Source: Mycteria americana
Lineage: Eukaryota; Chordata; Aves; Ciconiiformes; Ciconiidae
Length of the DNA: 64,000 bases
Direction of reading: 5' to 3'
Assembly: GCF_035582795.1 (NCBI RefSeq)
Contig: NC_134366.1
Coordinates: 150,521,519 to 150,585,518 of the forward strand
Shown here in pieces: positions 1 to 11,000 of this stretch. Under the pieces are notes generated by a model that saw nothing but the letters and a program-made list of their open reading frames with translations, was not told where the DNA came from and ran no database searches. Positions within the stretch are counted from its first letter, which is position 1. Each line of letters starts with the position of its first letter. Position numbers and translations under genes: made by a program.

Positions 1-374
1 ATTAGTTAGTAAGTACAGGACTTGCCTGCCATTGCCTAAGATGGCAGATTTCCTGCTGCAAAGCTCCCGGAGAGATGTCTTTTGCTAGTTTGTGTGAGAT
101 ACACAATCCATGTGCGCAGAGGAAAAGACAGCCCACACCACATAAAAAGCAAAACGCAAACCCCTCAGCCCTCCAGTGAACGTTTGGCAGCTGAGTCTTT
201 GCAATGCCTGTTCCAGCCCAACTTACCGAAACTGGTTATTGGTGCGGAGAGCTCCCGATTTAGTAGATCACAGCAATTTTTGGAAGCTGTTAATTATAGA
301 GTGCACTAATTGACTGTCTCTGAAATGACTTGTGAGATTAACTTACAGTGTTTTACTTATTTTTGCTTATGCAG
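1..374 (+). other. LAPTM4B: LAPTM4B intron, 3' end
   Basis: Non-coding sequence upstream of the first exon visible here. It ends in a T-rich stretch and a CAG acceptor at 372-374. Short open frames in it resemble nothing known. The upstream LAPTM4B exons lie outside the window to the left. Confidence 0.7.
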
Positions 375-473
375 CCCGCCAATTTCCCCTACAAGGAAGA
401 GATTATGTCTGTGAACCCTACATGTCTGGTTGTGATTATCCTCCTTTTCATAAGTATCATTTTGGCTTTTAAG
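375..473 (+). CDS. LAPTM4B: LAPTM4B internal coding exon (membrane segment)
   Basis: This exon encodes 33 residues, from PANFPYKEEI to ISIILAFK, in phase 0 at both ends. It is bounded by a CAG acceptor (372-374) and a GTAAGT donor (474-479). The peptide matches the last transmembrane segment of lysosome-associated transmembrane protein 4B: a short polar lead-in (NFPYKEE, MSVNPTC) followed by a strongly hydrophobic run of about 17 residues. The family consists of four-pass endosomal/lysosomal proteins. The choice of 4B over 4A rests on the MSVNPTCLV segment and on the downstream tail. It joins in frame to the exon at 8002, and the junction reads through without a break. Confidence 0.93.
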
Positions 474-504
474 GTAAGTGCATTACTGTGTATAAAGTTT
501 ACTT

Positions 505-1405
505 CTGGTCATGGGTGGAATGTCCCTTGCTGGGAGGCCTGGCTTTCAAATAGATCTAGGGAAATACAGACCAGGCGGCCTAACAGCTGTACAAAGCAAA
601 GTGATAGACATTATGGAAAAAAAGCAGAAAATCTCATAGACAAACACATGAACATATAGGTCACAATGGGGAAGCACAATGCTTGTAGGGGGAGCTCATG
701 ACACAAATTCTTGGAAGGAGGGCGTCATCCAGTGGACAAGGAAGAGCCTGTTGATACAGACTTCTTGGTTTTTCAAAAGGTGTTTGGCAGAGTCTCTCGT
801 CAAAGGCTTTAAAAAACACCCTAAGATGTGTAGGAACAAGAGAAAAGGTCATCTTACAGACTGTAGCTAGGAAATAAAGAATAAGGATAAATTACCAGTC
901 TTTACAACAGTGAGACCCATGCTGTTCCATACATTCATAAAAGATCTGGGAAGGAAATCTAACAACATTTTTTTGCAGTGTCATTCAAAATAGGGAAAAC
1001 AATCAGCTAAGAAAACTTTGCAGAAGGATCTCATGGCACTGAGTGACTGAGCAATGAAATGGCTGAGAAAATCAGTGGTGATAAATTCTAAGTGGTGGGC
1101 ACTGAGGAAGCACAATCTTGTTTCACAGACACTGCAGTGGACTCTGAACTAAGCATGACCACCTGAAAAAGGGATCTTGTAGCTGTAACAGATAGACCTG
1201 TGAAAATACTAGCTTACTGCTCAGTTCTGGTCGAACAAGCAAATCAAATGCTAAGAATATTAAGAAAGGAATAGAAAAACCAGAAATCTAAAGATTTCTT
1301 TGCCAGTTTTGATGCCTACTGCCTCTGGAAGCATGCATTCACTTCTGGTGCCCTATCTCAAAAAGGATGTTGTAGAGCAGGTAAATAGATCCAAACAATC
1401 CCTCC
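505..1405 (+). mobile_element. Ancient CR1/L3-like LINE relic, RT region
   Basis: The order of short sequence blocks follows the reverse-transcriptase part of old sauropsid CR1 elements, as I remember them. Blocks include a 'rejected, unpaid-style' lead near 540-590 (GGGAAATACAGACCAGGCGG), 'CATTCATAAAAGATCTGG' near 930, 'GCAGAAGGATCTCATGGCAC' near 1020, and 'CCCTATCTCAAAAAGGATG' near 1350. All are heavily mutated and no long reading frame survives. Divergence is much greater than in the younger CR1 copies elsewhere in the window. A RepeatMasker run would settle the subfamily. Confidence 0.6.
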
Positions 1406-2444
1406 TGGGAGGGACAATGTAGAGGACTGTCACACCAGGCAGCAAAAGGGCACAGGGAGTGGTGATTTATTTGCTGTTATGCAAACGTCACGGCTGAGAG
1501 GCCTGGAGGTGCCAGGTACCAGATGAAGGGGATGCGTAGCATTGCCCAGTGCAGCCAGAAAGGGCTCATGTAAACCCCCTGCACCCAGGTTCATGGTCCA
1601 GCGAGGCCAGCCCCCACCTGCTGTGCACGGCATCCAAAAGGAGCTCAGAATAAAATCAGACAAATCAATATATAAAAAACAACCAGCTATGGCTCAACTG
1701 GTCCCCTGAGGCTTGGACCTCTTGGAAAGTATGCTGGTATGTTTGCCCTCTTCTTGCACCCTTCTGCAAGTTTCTCACAGTGCAGTGCTGCCATTCTTGT
1801 ATTTCTGATACTGGGTTTTATTTCAGAATAGTTCTTGCTCTTTCTCTGCAGAGCAATTACACGTTAGATTAGAGAAGTCCCAAAGAGCCACAGTGACACC
1901 AGGGATGTTGCTTCCGGACAACACATTTGACAACATGAACAGGGAAATTTCTTGTGACAAAAGAGGTAGATTAGATTATTGAAGCTATTTCAAAATTGAA
2001 AAAAAAACAATAAGGTATTTTAAGGTGCTGTTGAAAGTGATATTCACTTTTCTTCTGTGATGTAGCAATATAATTTAGCCTTCTGGCTTTATATGTTCAC
2101 AGCTGTACAGTGGATTTTGTTTGCACCTTTAAGAAATATGTATGATTTATCTGTCAGAATGTATCTGGCAGGTGCCACAAGGGATGTACTCTTTAAATTT
2201 CTCAGATGCAAGCATTAGCTCATTTTTACCCCAGGTGGGTCTGGTATTTCATTGACTAAGTATGGCAAGGAATTCTCAAGCTTCTAAAAAAAAATGCAAC
2301 TAAAATGACAAAAATACTTACTACATAAAAAAGGAACCTAAGAAATTACTAGTGCAAAAGACTCATTTTGTTTTAAAGTGACTAACATATTTTTTCCAAG
2401 AGTATATGTGGTTCATATAATGCTCATTCTAGCAACATATTATC

Positions 2445-2710
2445 GTGCAAATGAGTCACAAAAAAATATGACTCACACAGAAACACATGCTAAATTCCAG
2501 TTAGCATTTTCATTTGAATTTCTTGTGTTTCCAGAAGAGCTGCTATGCAGATTTATGGAATCTGCTCCATGAAAAGAAAGCTGGACACTATCAGATGCAT
2601 CACACTTTATCACTGATAGACTTAACAGATGGTACCACGTTTATATACTGAAACTGAAAAGGTACTGTGCATAAAAATATGCCTGAGCTCCCTCTCCCTC
2701 TTCGACTAGA
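2445..2710 (+). repeat. Diverged duplicated segment, copy 1 (paired AP-1 sites)
   Basis: This segment aligns in the same orientation with 6065-6300. Shared blocks in the same order are GTGCAA(A/G)TGAGTCACAAAA, TATGACTCAC, CACATGC(T/A)AA, CTGCT(A/G)TGCAG, GGCACTATC/GGACACTATC and GAGCTCCCT. Two AP-1 consensus sites face each other at 2452-2458 (TGAGTCA) and 2469-2475 (TGACTCA). I do not recognise the repeat family. Confidence 0.55.
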
Positions 2711-5700
2711 AATAGGGAGAGAAACCAAAACATTGTAACCTAGGAAAAACTACATTCAGTAGGAAAGCGGCATTCAGCTGGTGGGAAATATGAAACAGAA
2801 TCACATAATTCCTCAGAAACTTTTGGCATCATGACACTTTTGTTTTGGGTGAAGCTACATGCGAAGGAAAACACTATTGAGCAGAAATCAAGATATAGCA
2901 GTATTAGATGGTGGTTTTGTGCTTTGCAGTCATGGGATTGTGAAAAGGGAAGGGGGCCAAGAGAGGGTAGTAAGAAAGCGAGCCAGCTAACCACACACAA
3001 GCACTTGTCTTTTTAGTCCTTCGGATTTACTTGGATCCAAAGCAGCTAATGGATATTTCAGGCGGTTTCACACAGAATCTTTTTCAGAGTAGACCAAAAT
3101 GTGTTATTCCATTTAGAACCATAGAATCATTTACTGTGTTTGTCTAGAAACTGAACCAGAGTTACATACCATGAAACATAGGTGTTTCCTATCTGGCTGA
3201 GGAAGGACATCCAGCAGCACCAATTTATTTATATACATGTACACAGATGGCATATAGGCAACACAGTGGCTTTCGAATCGTGCCCTCCTCCCCAGCTGGT
3301 TTGGGGAACGGGGCCTCAGTTTCCTCTGGCCAGCCCCAGCTGCTGAAGCAGAACGGTTGAGGCTTCAGCCTCCCCCTCCCCACCGTGGGCAAAGCCCCCC
3401 AGGCCCAACCAGAATAAACCTTCCCCCCAGGCTGCCCTGAGCACTCTGCAGCTGCAGAGTACGGCCTCTTCTCTTCTTTTTTGTCCTTTCTTTTTCTGGA
3501 GAGGAGGTAGGAAGAGGTAGTTGCCAGTGGGGCAGCCGAAAAGTCTTCCAGTTCAGTGAGACAGGCTGGTCTTCAGCAAACTGAATATTAACCCTGATCT
3601 CCATAATATGCCTATAACCTGCATGTACAAGGTGTCAAGCCTGGAGATGAGACTACTCTGCATGTCCTGGTGTCCTCAGCAGATCGAAAGGGTGATGCAG
3701 AATTAATTTCTGTGCTCACCCTGAGGACTTTCGTGTCTCGGCCCAGGGGGTACCTGCTGGCAGAGGAAACCCTGACCTGCAGCACATCGCCCCGGTGTCT
3801 GCTACCTTCCCGCAGGGGCAATGGAGCAGCAGCCGGGACCATGAACACAGCCCCAACAGCCAAGCTCTGATCCCCACTCCCAGGAATGGCCAACACAGAG
3901 CCACAAGGTTGCCACCTGTTCCACAAAAGCCTGGGTCAAGTCCCAGCACTGGGCTTGCTGGTGGCGGGATACTTATAGGAGAAGCAGAGTCTAAAGCAGG
4001 GTCCATTTGCTTTAAATTGCATACCCCAGTATGTGTGACTGTGAGCCAACCTGGCCCGTATAAGATGCCATTTAAAGTGTTGCAGGCCAGTGGTTTGGTT
4101 TGACATCATTAATTCTTTTCAGTCACAGCATTTCTTTGCCATTATAAGGAGTGGTTCTTGTACAGCCTTTTTATACTCCCAAGATACACATTCTAGTGTG
4201 CTGAGAAGATGGATTTAATTGCAGATTTCATCAGCACAGCAACCCATTGTTTCTCCTTCTGCAGCACCAACATGTGAAATACACGTGGCCAACTGGTCTG
4301 CCATTAGCATCCCTCTGAAATCTTCATATAAATTTCAGTTTGTGTAGAAATCTTTATCTCATTTTCACCAGTTACTGAAGACCAGCCCAGCTCTGTCAAT
4401 AGAAAATTCAAAGCAGCTGGGGAATAAAACAAGACTCAGTGTAGACGGCTCCTAACCCGCGGGTGCTCTGTCGGGTCTGCGGCATTCACCCTGCGCTTGC
4501 TGCCAGTGAGGGAGCTGCCCAGAGGGCTGCTGTGACCCAGATCGGCACGGACTTTTCCTTTCCGCATTACAAGAAACGGCAGGATACAGCAACCTCTGAT
4601 TTCCACAAAGACGCTGGTCAGTCAGCTGGTTGGGCACATGTCTGATGAGCAGAAGTGCAGTACTTTACTGTTGTTTTGCAGCTTAACAGGTGCATATGCA
4701 ATAACCATGGTGAGAGGCAGGGTTATAAAGTTTTGTGGGTTTCAGTTCCTTAGGGGCTAAAGTCGTTTACCACCGTTCAGAAAGGAAGACTGAAAGCTGG
4801 TAGGAGTAGGCATGGTGCCTGTTTCCACACTCAGCCCTTCTGGTGCACCCGTCCTTTCACATGGTGGCTCTCGGGGCTGCCCCCCACAAGGCATCTGTCA
4901 GCAGCCTGTGCTGTGGTATGCGTGAATACCACTAAGGGTGGATTAGGCTGAACTGACTTAATGCCTTTACGTAGGGCCCATTCCAAATGCGAACATTGGT
5001 CTCTCGAGAGAAAAACTGATATATTTATATACTGTGTGTCCAGCCACACATTTGAAAGCAGTATTTGAAACCTCAGCCAAGTTTTTCAGGAAAAAAACTG
5101 GTAACTGAATCAGCAATCCCATTTAATGGTGCACCAGCATCAGTAGAAAAGTGATAAGGAACAAGCTTAAAGAAGAGGTTACAGGTTGAGGAAAACAGGT
5201 TTCCATGACTCACAATTAGCAGGCCAGCAGCACATATCCAAAGCACTTGGGCAAGGACGTGCTCCGAGCTGCCGCCACTCTCAGCTGTATGTGGGTCTGT
5301 CTCGAGGCCAATTACTTGGTGTGTGCTGGCTGATGACCTCTTTAATTCAAGGGCTGGAACAGACCTCACCCACTGAGAAACAGCCCGTGCATGCAGGAGC
5401 AGGGCTGATTAGACCTAGGGCTCAGAGCTGGAACAGCTGTAGGTGTTCATTGTGGGGTTAAACATGTTTTATTCACTGCATGTAATGGAATGGGAGCATT
5501 CAAAAATAAATCTCCCACTAGCTTCTCCCAGATAAGACAGTATTATCTGAAATGGGGCTTCCCTCAGTTTGGATTTTAACAGGAGGTGTATAGAAATTGG
5601 TTTGCAAATAGGTAGGCTTAATGTAAAGGGTTTCTTACAAAGACGGGTTGTGTCCCCCAGAAGTGTATATGTATATGTATGTATATACCTTTACACCACT

Positions 5701-6064
5701 TGGTTCAGTAGCCTCGGGCAGGCTTGCATAGCCTGCAGCTCAGGCTGTAGAGCCAGCCTAACCTTCTCTTAAGACTCAGCTCCCTCCAGAAGCCTTTTAC
5801 TCTCCCTGTTTAATGGTAGAAAGTATTGTCAGTCTGCGACACCTCCAAGTCATCCAGGGTCTGTAAGACTCCATAAAGAAGAGGAAGCAAACTTACTGGA
5901 TTTCAGCCAGCTCTGCCCTGGTGGAAAAAACTCTTCTTGATCTGCAAGCGAGCCATCAGTGAGTCATGTGGCATCCTGAAAAACCCAGCTCGTGTGTGAC
6001 AGCTCTGCAGAGGGAGGAAGCACAGGGCAGCTCAGAAGGATAAGAGGCTTTTGGAAGGTCATCA

Positions 6065-6300
6065 GTGCAAGTGAGTCACAAAAATATGACTCACTTGCAG
6101 TGAGACACACATGCAAATCCAATCAGTGCTGGCACTTTAATTTGCACGCGCTAGGTTTGTGAAAGAACTGCTGTGCAGAACCTACTAAGTAAAAATATAA
6201 GTTAGGCACTATCAAAACACATTGTTCTCCTCATCACTGTCATGTGTGAGTATGTGGGAAGCAGAAGGCTCCACAGGGAGCTCCCTAGTCCCACCAGCCT
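6065..6300 (+). repeat. Diverged duplicated segment, copy 2 (paired AP-1 sites)
   Basis: Second copy of the segment at 2445-2710, about 3.6 kb downstream in the same intron and orientation. It begins with a 13-bp inverted repeat (6066-6078 and 6087-6099) around an 8-nt spacer. Each arm holds an AP-1 site: TGAGTCA at 6072-6078 and TGACTCA at 6087-6093. It ends near GAGCTCCCTAGTCCC. Confidence 0.55.
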
Positions 6301-7420
6301 TGTCCCTGGCATACTAAGGATCTGACTCCTGCTCCTCCACATGTGTTATTGCCTCCTGTCTTCCTTCCAGTCACTTTGCTCATCTCTGCTGGCCAGACTG
6401 GAATCGCTGCTGGCCAAACTGGAATCTCTCCTGCTGGTGAAGGAGATGATAGATGTCAGCACTTTGCCCAACCAGTTAAAAAAAAAGCGGAGACAACTAG
6501 TTGTTTGCCAGGCAGCAGCCCTTCCCAGAGCCAAATGAGCTCCAAGAACAAAACCAGTGAAGTGTATGATCCTGCAGTAGGATTATTGTGGCAATAACAT
6601 TTTTTTTGCTTTATACTGAAAAAAAAGAAGTATTTGTAATAACAGTTAAAAGGTCAGAAATAATTTCAGATTTCAAGAAAAACTTTTACACTGGCAGTTT
6701 TCTCTAGTCAGGCAAGAATAGGAAGACCCCAGACCACTCAAATCATATGGAATACATTGTTTTAATGTCACATTAAATGAAACAGAGTACTGGAACAATG
6801 CACGTGATATATAGGATCATCACATGGTCATTGGCCAGGCTTCCACTCACAAGACAAGGAGGGTTTCCTGTAATTTGATTGACGATTCTTTAGTCCCCAC
6901 CCTGCTTGTGCTCTTTTTACTGGGGTTTGCTTCCACTTCCTAATACTACTAACCCCCAGTTGACAGTATTTAGATATCCTTACCATGGAGGAATCCAAAA
7001 CTGGTTTCTGTTTACTTTTTACTGATATCCCCAAGAGATTCTGCATCTGCAGCACCTTCTCTTGTTTGTCATGGTCTAACTTGTACCTTCATTTTATGTT
7101 GTAAAACTCACCCCTGCTGGCACGCAGTATCCAATGCACAGTAACAAGGTGTCCGACTGAACTCATATCTCTCTGTATTTCTAGAGAGGTGTAAGAAAGA
7201 AAGCCGGCATACCTGCTCATTTAAGTAAAATGGAAGTTATATACACAAAATGATGTTACTTTAGCTATATTCAGGCCCAGATAAACTCTTTCTTTTCAAA
7301 ACAATTAGTCTATATTAAGTATGCTGTAATATTAAATCTCTGGAATAGTAAAGTTCAATCTAGGTCTAGATTGCAGTATCCCTGCCTAGGTGCTCATAGT
7401 GCAACACAAGTCTCCATAAT

Positions 7421-7825
7421 CACAGAATCATCGAATCATAGAATGGTTTGGGCTGGGAGGGACCTTTAAAGGTCATCTAGTCCAACCCCCCTGCCATGGG
7501 TAGGGACATCTTTCACTAGATCACATTGTTCAAAGCCCCATCCAACCTGACCTTGAACACTTCCAGGGATGGGACATCCACAACTTCTCTGGGCAACCTA
7601 TTCCAGTGTCTCACCACCCTCATAATCAAAAATTTCTTCCTTATGTCCAATCTCAATCTACCCTCTTTCAGTTTAAAACCATTGCCCCTTGTCCTGTCAC
7701 TACAGGCCTTGGTAAAATGTCTCTCTCCATCTTTCTTATAAGCCCCCTTTATATATTGAAAGGTCTCCCTGGAGCCTTCTCTTCCCCAGGCTGAACAACC
7801 CCAGCTCTATCAGTATGAGGAACAG
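7421..7825 (-). mobile_element. CR1 LINE fragment, 3' end only
   Basis: A 5'-truncated CR1 copy lying antisense to LAPTM4B. Read on the plus strand it starts with the reversed tail (AGAATCATCGAATCATAGAA), then the conserved 'GGGACCTTTAAAGGTCATCT' block and the C-terminal part of the ORF2 region. The wording differs from the three longer copies in this window, so it belongs to another CR1 subfamily. No usable reading frame remains. Confidence 0.9.
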
Positions 7826-8001
7826 TGTTAGATTATTTACAGAATCCCTACATGTACTTAGAGTCACTGCAACCAGCAAAGAGACTGTCCTGTGCTTCTA
7901 TCAGGCTCATATTCTTATTTATATAAGAATAGAAATGCTGTAGCAGAAAAATCTATATGGTTTATTTTCTGCACAGAATAATAAGTCCCTTTTCTTTGCA
8001 G

Positions 8002-8097
8002 GGTTACTTGATAAGCTGCGTGTGGAACTGTTACCGATACATTAATGGCAGAAACAACTCGGATGTGCTGGTGTACATTACCACCAATGACACTGCG
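8002..8097 (+). CDS. LAPTM4B: LAPTM4B internal coding exon (end of last membrane segment)
   Basis: This exon encodes 32 residues in phase 0 (GYLISCVWNCYRYINGRN, then SDVLVYITTNDTA). It lies between a TTTGCAG acceptor ending at 8001 and a GTAAGG donor at 8098. The CVWNCYRYING motif is the conserved end of the last transmembrane segment in the LAPTM4 family and leads into the cytosolic C-terminal tail. It continues in frame from 375-473 and into 29511-29585. It is a single short exon flanked by long introns. Confidence 0.95.
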
Positions 8098-11000
8098 GTA
8101 AGGATGTTAGATCGCGGACATTTGTCTAATATTATGCATTTAATAGCTTTATTTTATATTAATTTCTGACTCCTTAGTTAACCATCTTAATTCCTTTGAG
8201 AGTCCTCATCTGTTGGTTATGTTTAGACTTGAGATTCAACAGACTGGTGTGCTATGGTTACAAATCACATCTGTTGCTAAAATACTGGTTTTATTTTATG
8301 CATATAGTCTGTTGAAGAATCTGTGTTAAGCATAAACTACAGCTTACCTCGTGGACCCAGGAATGACCCCCAGTTCTGAGCTCTGCAGCTGTGTGATGAT
8401 CTGGACAGTGGGGGCACTGACTAGGAGCCAGGGATGCCATGGTCTACACCTGCTGTGAAATGTGGATTTAGCTATAGAAACTGTGATTTAGGACACTCAA
8501 CATCTGGTGTAGTGCTTTACACACTCACAGAGAGGAGCTAAAAGACAACAAAAGTTCAGTGATTCATCTCCCAGTGCATGATGGGTTTTTTATAGCAAGG
8601 AGACAGAATGAAACAAGGATCGACATGAAAGAAATGAATAAACAGATTTTAACCTCAAAGAATGGAAGGTGTCAGTTTACATTATAGTAGTTTAGTGCTG
8701 ACATGCATACGTGCAGGGCATGACTGCTAAGCAACATCTTGCTTGTTACAGAAGGCACTGAAGGAATACAAGAAGAAATAGTCCCTGGAAAGAGCTAGTT
8801 CTGTTTGCAGTGGTATCTCCGTGGAGATGCTCAGTTCCACCCAAACTACACACTGAGGGCACTGTGCCAAATCAGTCCCTGGGGTGACTCCACCGTCTTA
8901 TGTAACGAGGGTCTTTACATCATTTACATAACAGAATGAGAGCAGCATGAACTTGGTCCTTTGGATCATCTGGGTAAAATTTCAGGATTGCCTTCCTCAG
9001 GTTTTCCTAATCGTGGGCGGTCTCCACATGCTGAGGTATTAGACCATCAACTTTAAACCACTGGAATGAGTGATTCCTGTGCAGCCGCAAGGGCTTAGAA
9101 AACTATTCCTACTTTTACAGGAAAGTTTTAACTCTTGCATAGTTATTTGTCTTCAATACCTGGGGCTTTAAGAAAAGCATAAGAAGTTTTATGGACTATG
9201 ATCAGAGCTGGCAACCAGGACATTTAAGTATAAAAATATAGGTTTATTGAAAGCTAAGAAGTATTACTACTTTCTTTACTGGAATCTACTTTGAGTAAAA
9301 CCAGGAGTTTTATGTGAAATAATTTTGATAGCTCTTTTGCTCAGCCTGTGGGTAGTTGTAACTCAGCTTCAAACATTGCTAACTCTACAACCCACAGAAC
9401 TGGCAGGCTCGGCAGTGGGAGAGCATCAGCTGGATTATCTGGGAAACTAAATTTACCAAGGCTTTTTAAAAGCTACATTAAAACCACCTGCTCCACTGCT
9501 GCCTTTACAAAGCAAAAGACTTTGGTTTTCAGAGATGCCTGGTTACCAAAACTCCTTTTGGTACTTTTGTATTTAGTAATTTCCAAAGTGTTCTGAGCTG
9601 CCTCCTCATCTTGAAAGCGCATGTAAGTGTTTCTGTGAGGAAAGGAAGCCCTTTTATCCCATTTACAGATGACATATTCTTGCACTGAGAGCTGAATTTA
9701 ACTTTGCTTATCTTGATCTTACAAGACAGCTACAGCAGAAGCAGGTTTTGAGAAAGGCTGTGCATTCCTAGCTAGTGCTCTGACCATTGGACTCTTCTTC
9801 TTTCCTCAATATTTACATCTCCTTAATTTGAAGATGGTCAGAATCTCTTGCTTTCAGGTGTGATGCATTTGTTGTTCATTCTTTCTAAGTAAGTTCAATG
9901 AGATGACGTTAGATCAGATCCTATAGAAAGAGCTGTTTGGGAATTTATCAGCTAACCAAAAAAGTCACCCAAAAATTCTTGTTCGGGAGTACAGAAAGGC
10001 TCAGGAGCAATGCTGCTGGGGAAGAGTTTCTCAAGCCCAGCCAGAGAGGCAGGACGAGAGAGAGTCACTAACAGCCTGAGTTTTGAATTATTTATTGGGG
10101 TGGAGGCAAGCTTCATTCAAACCCGTGTCTGACTGCTTCTCTCCAGTCAGGATGAGCTCCTTCATCCCTAGGTGACACAGTCGGTCTCCATCTCTTGCAC
10201 ATCCTTCCCTGACAAGCTCCATGGACACCCACCAGCGCAGTGCACTCAGCAATGTGACGGAGGAGCTGAAGTGCTCCTGAGCAGCTGCTTTCTTTCTTCT
10301 GCCCATTGCTGAGCTTCAGCAAGGAACAACAGTTTGTAGGGTTAAATCCTCATCATTCTCCACTGTGAATCAGAAGATTGTTCTTCCCTCCCTTTACCGC
10401 TCCCACCCCCCAAATCACAGACTCAAAAAGATTTTTTTCTGTCTACATTGAGAGACATCAGCAAAACCCCCTATTCGCATGACTGTAAAAAAGTAAGCTC
10501 AACACAATTGGATAAAAATGGTTTCAAAATGAAGTGTGGAAGACTAGGGCTTTGAAAGTTGAGTCCTGAGGACCTTTAAGAGTTTAGGACTCTTGAAGAA
10601 ACCTCATGAAATTTTGAAATGCTGTGATAGGTCACTGCTGTCTGTTGAATTGTATAATACTCCCCCAACACTCAAGTATACTTTAATATTAAAACGATGA
10701 TTTTTCATTCTTATTCATGCTGGGAAACTTCTTTCGGCAGGGCTCCTTCAGCCAACATGCCTTTAAATTATAAACGACAAGTTTCTTAAACAATGTGGGT
10801 CAATCTCTACCCTCTGCTTTGAAAGAAATGTGTCATTTTTAGAATCAGACCTGCTACCTGAATTCCAACAGAGCTGCAGGTCATACCCACAGGGCATATT
10901 CTCATCTTCAGGGATGGCTTTTTGATATATACTTATCATCAGCACTAGCTGAAAGAATACCAATCTGTACAAATGGAAGTGAAAATGTAAGCTGAAATAT

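Larger units (their letters stand above)
474..8001 (+). other. LAPTM4B: LAPTM4B intron, 7.5 kb
   Basis: The intron runs from the GTAAGT donor at 474 to the CAG acceptor ending at 8001. It holds a decayed plus-strand LINE (about 505-1405), a diverged duplicated segment with paired AP-1 motifs (2445-2710 and 6065-6300), and a 3'-end CR1 fragment on the minus strand (7421-7825). A GC-richer stretch at about 3280-3960 contains no gene I can recognise. The remainder shows no coding signal. Confidence 0.85.

Noticed and set aside
3115..3133. 19 bases matching a CR1 3' tail (AGAACCATAGAATCATTTA)
   Set aside because: Identical to the start of the copy at 27595 but with no CR1 body beside it. Too short to call an insertion.
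5663..5688. TATG/TATA microsatellite
   Set aside because: Very short and interrupted; not worth a separate call.
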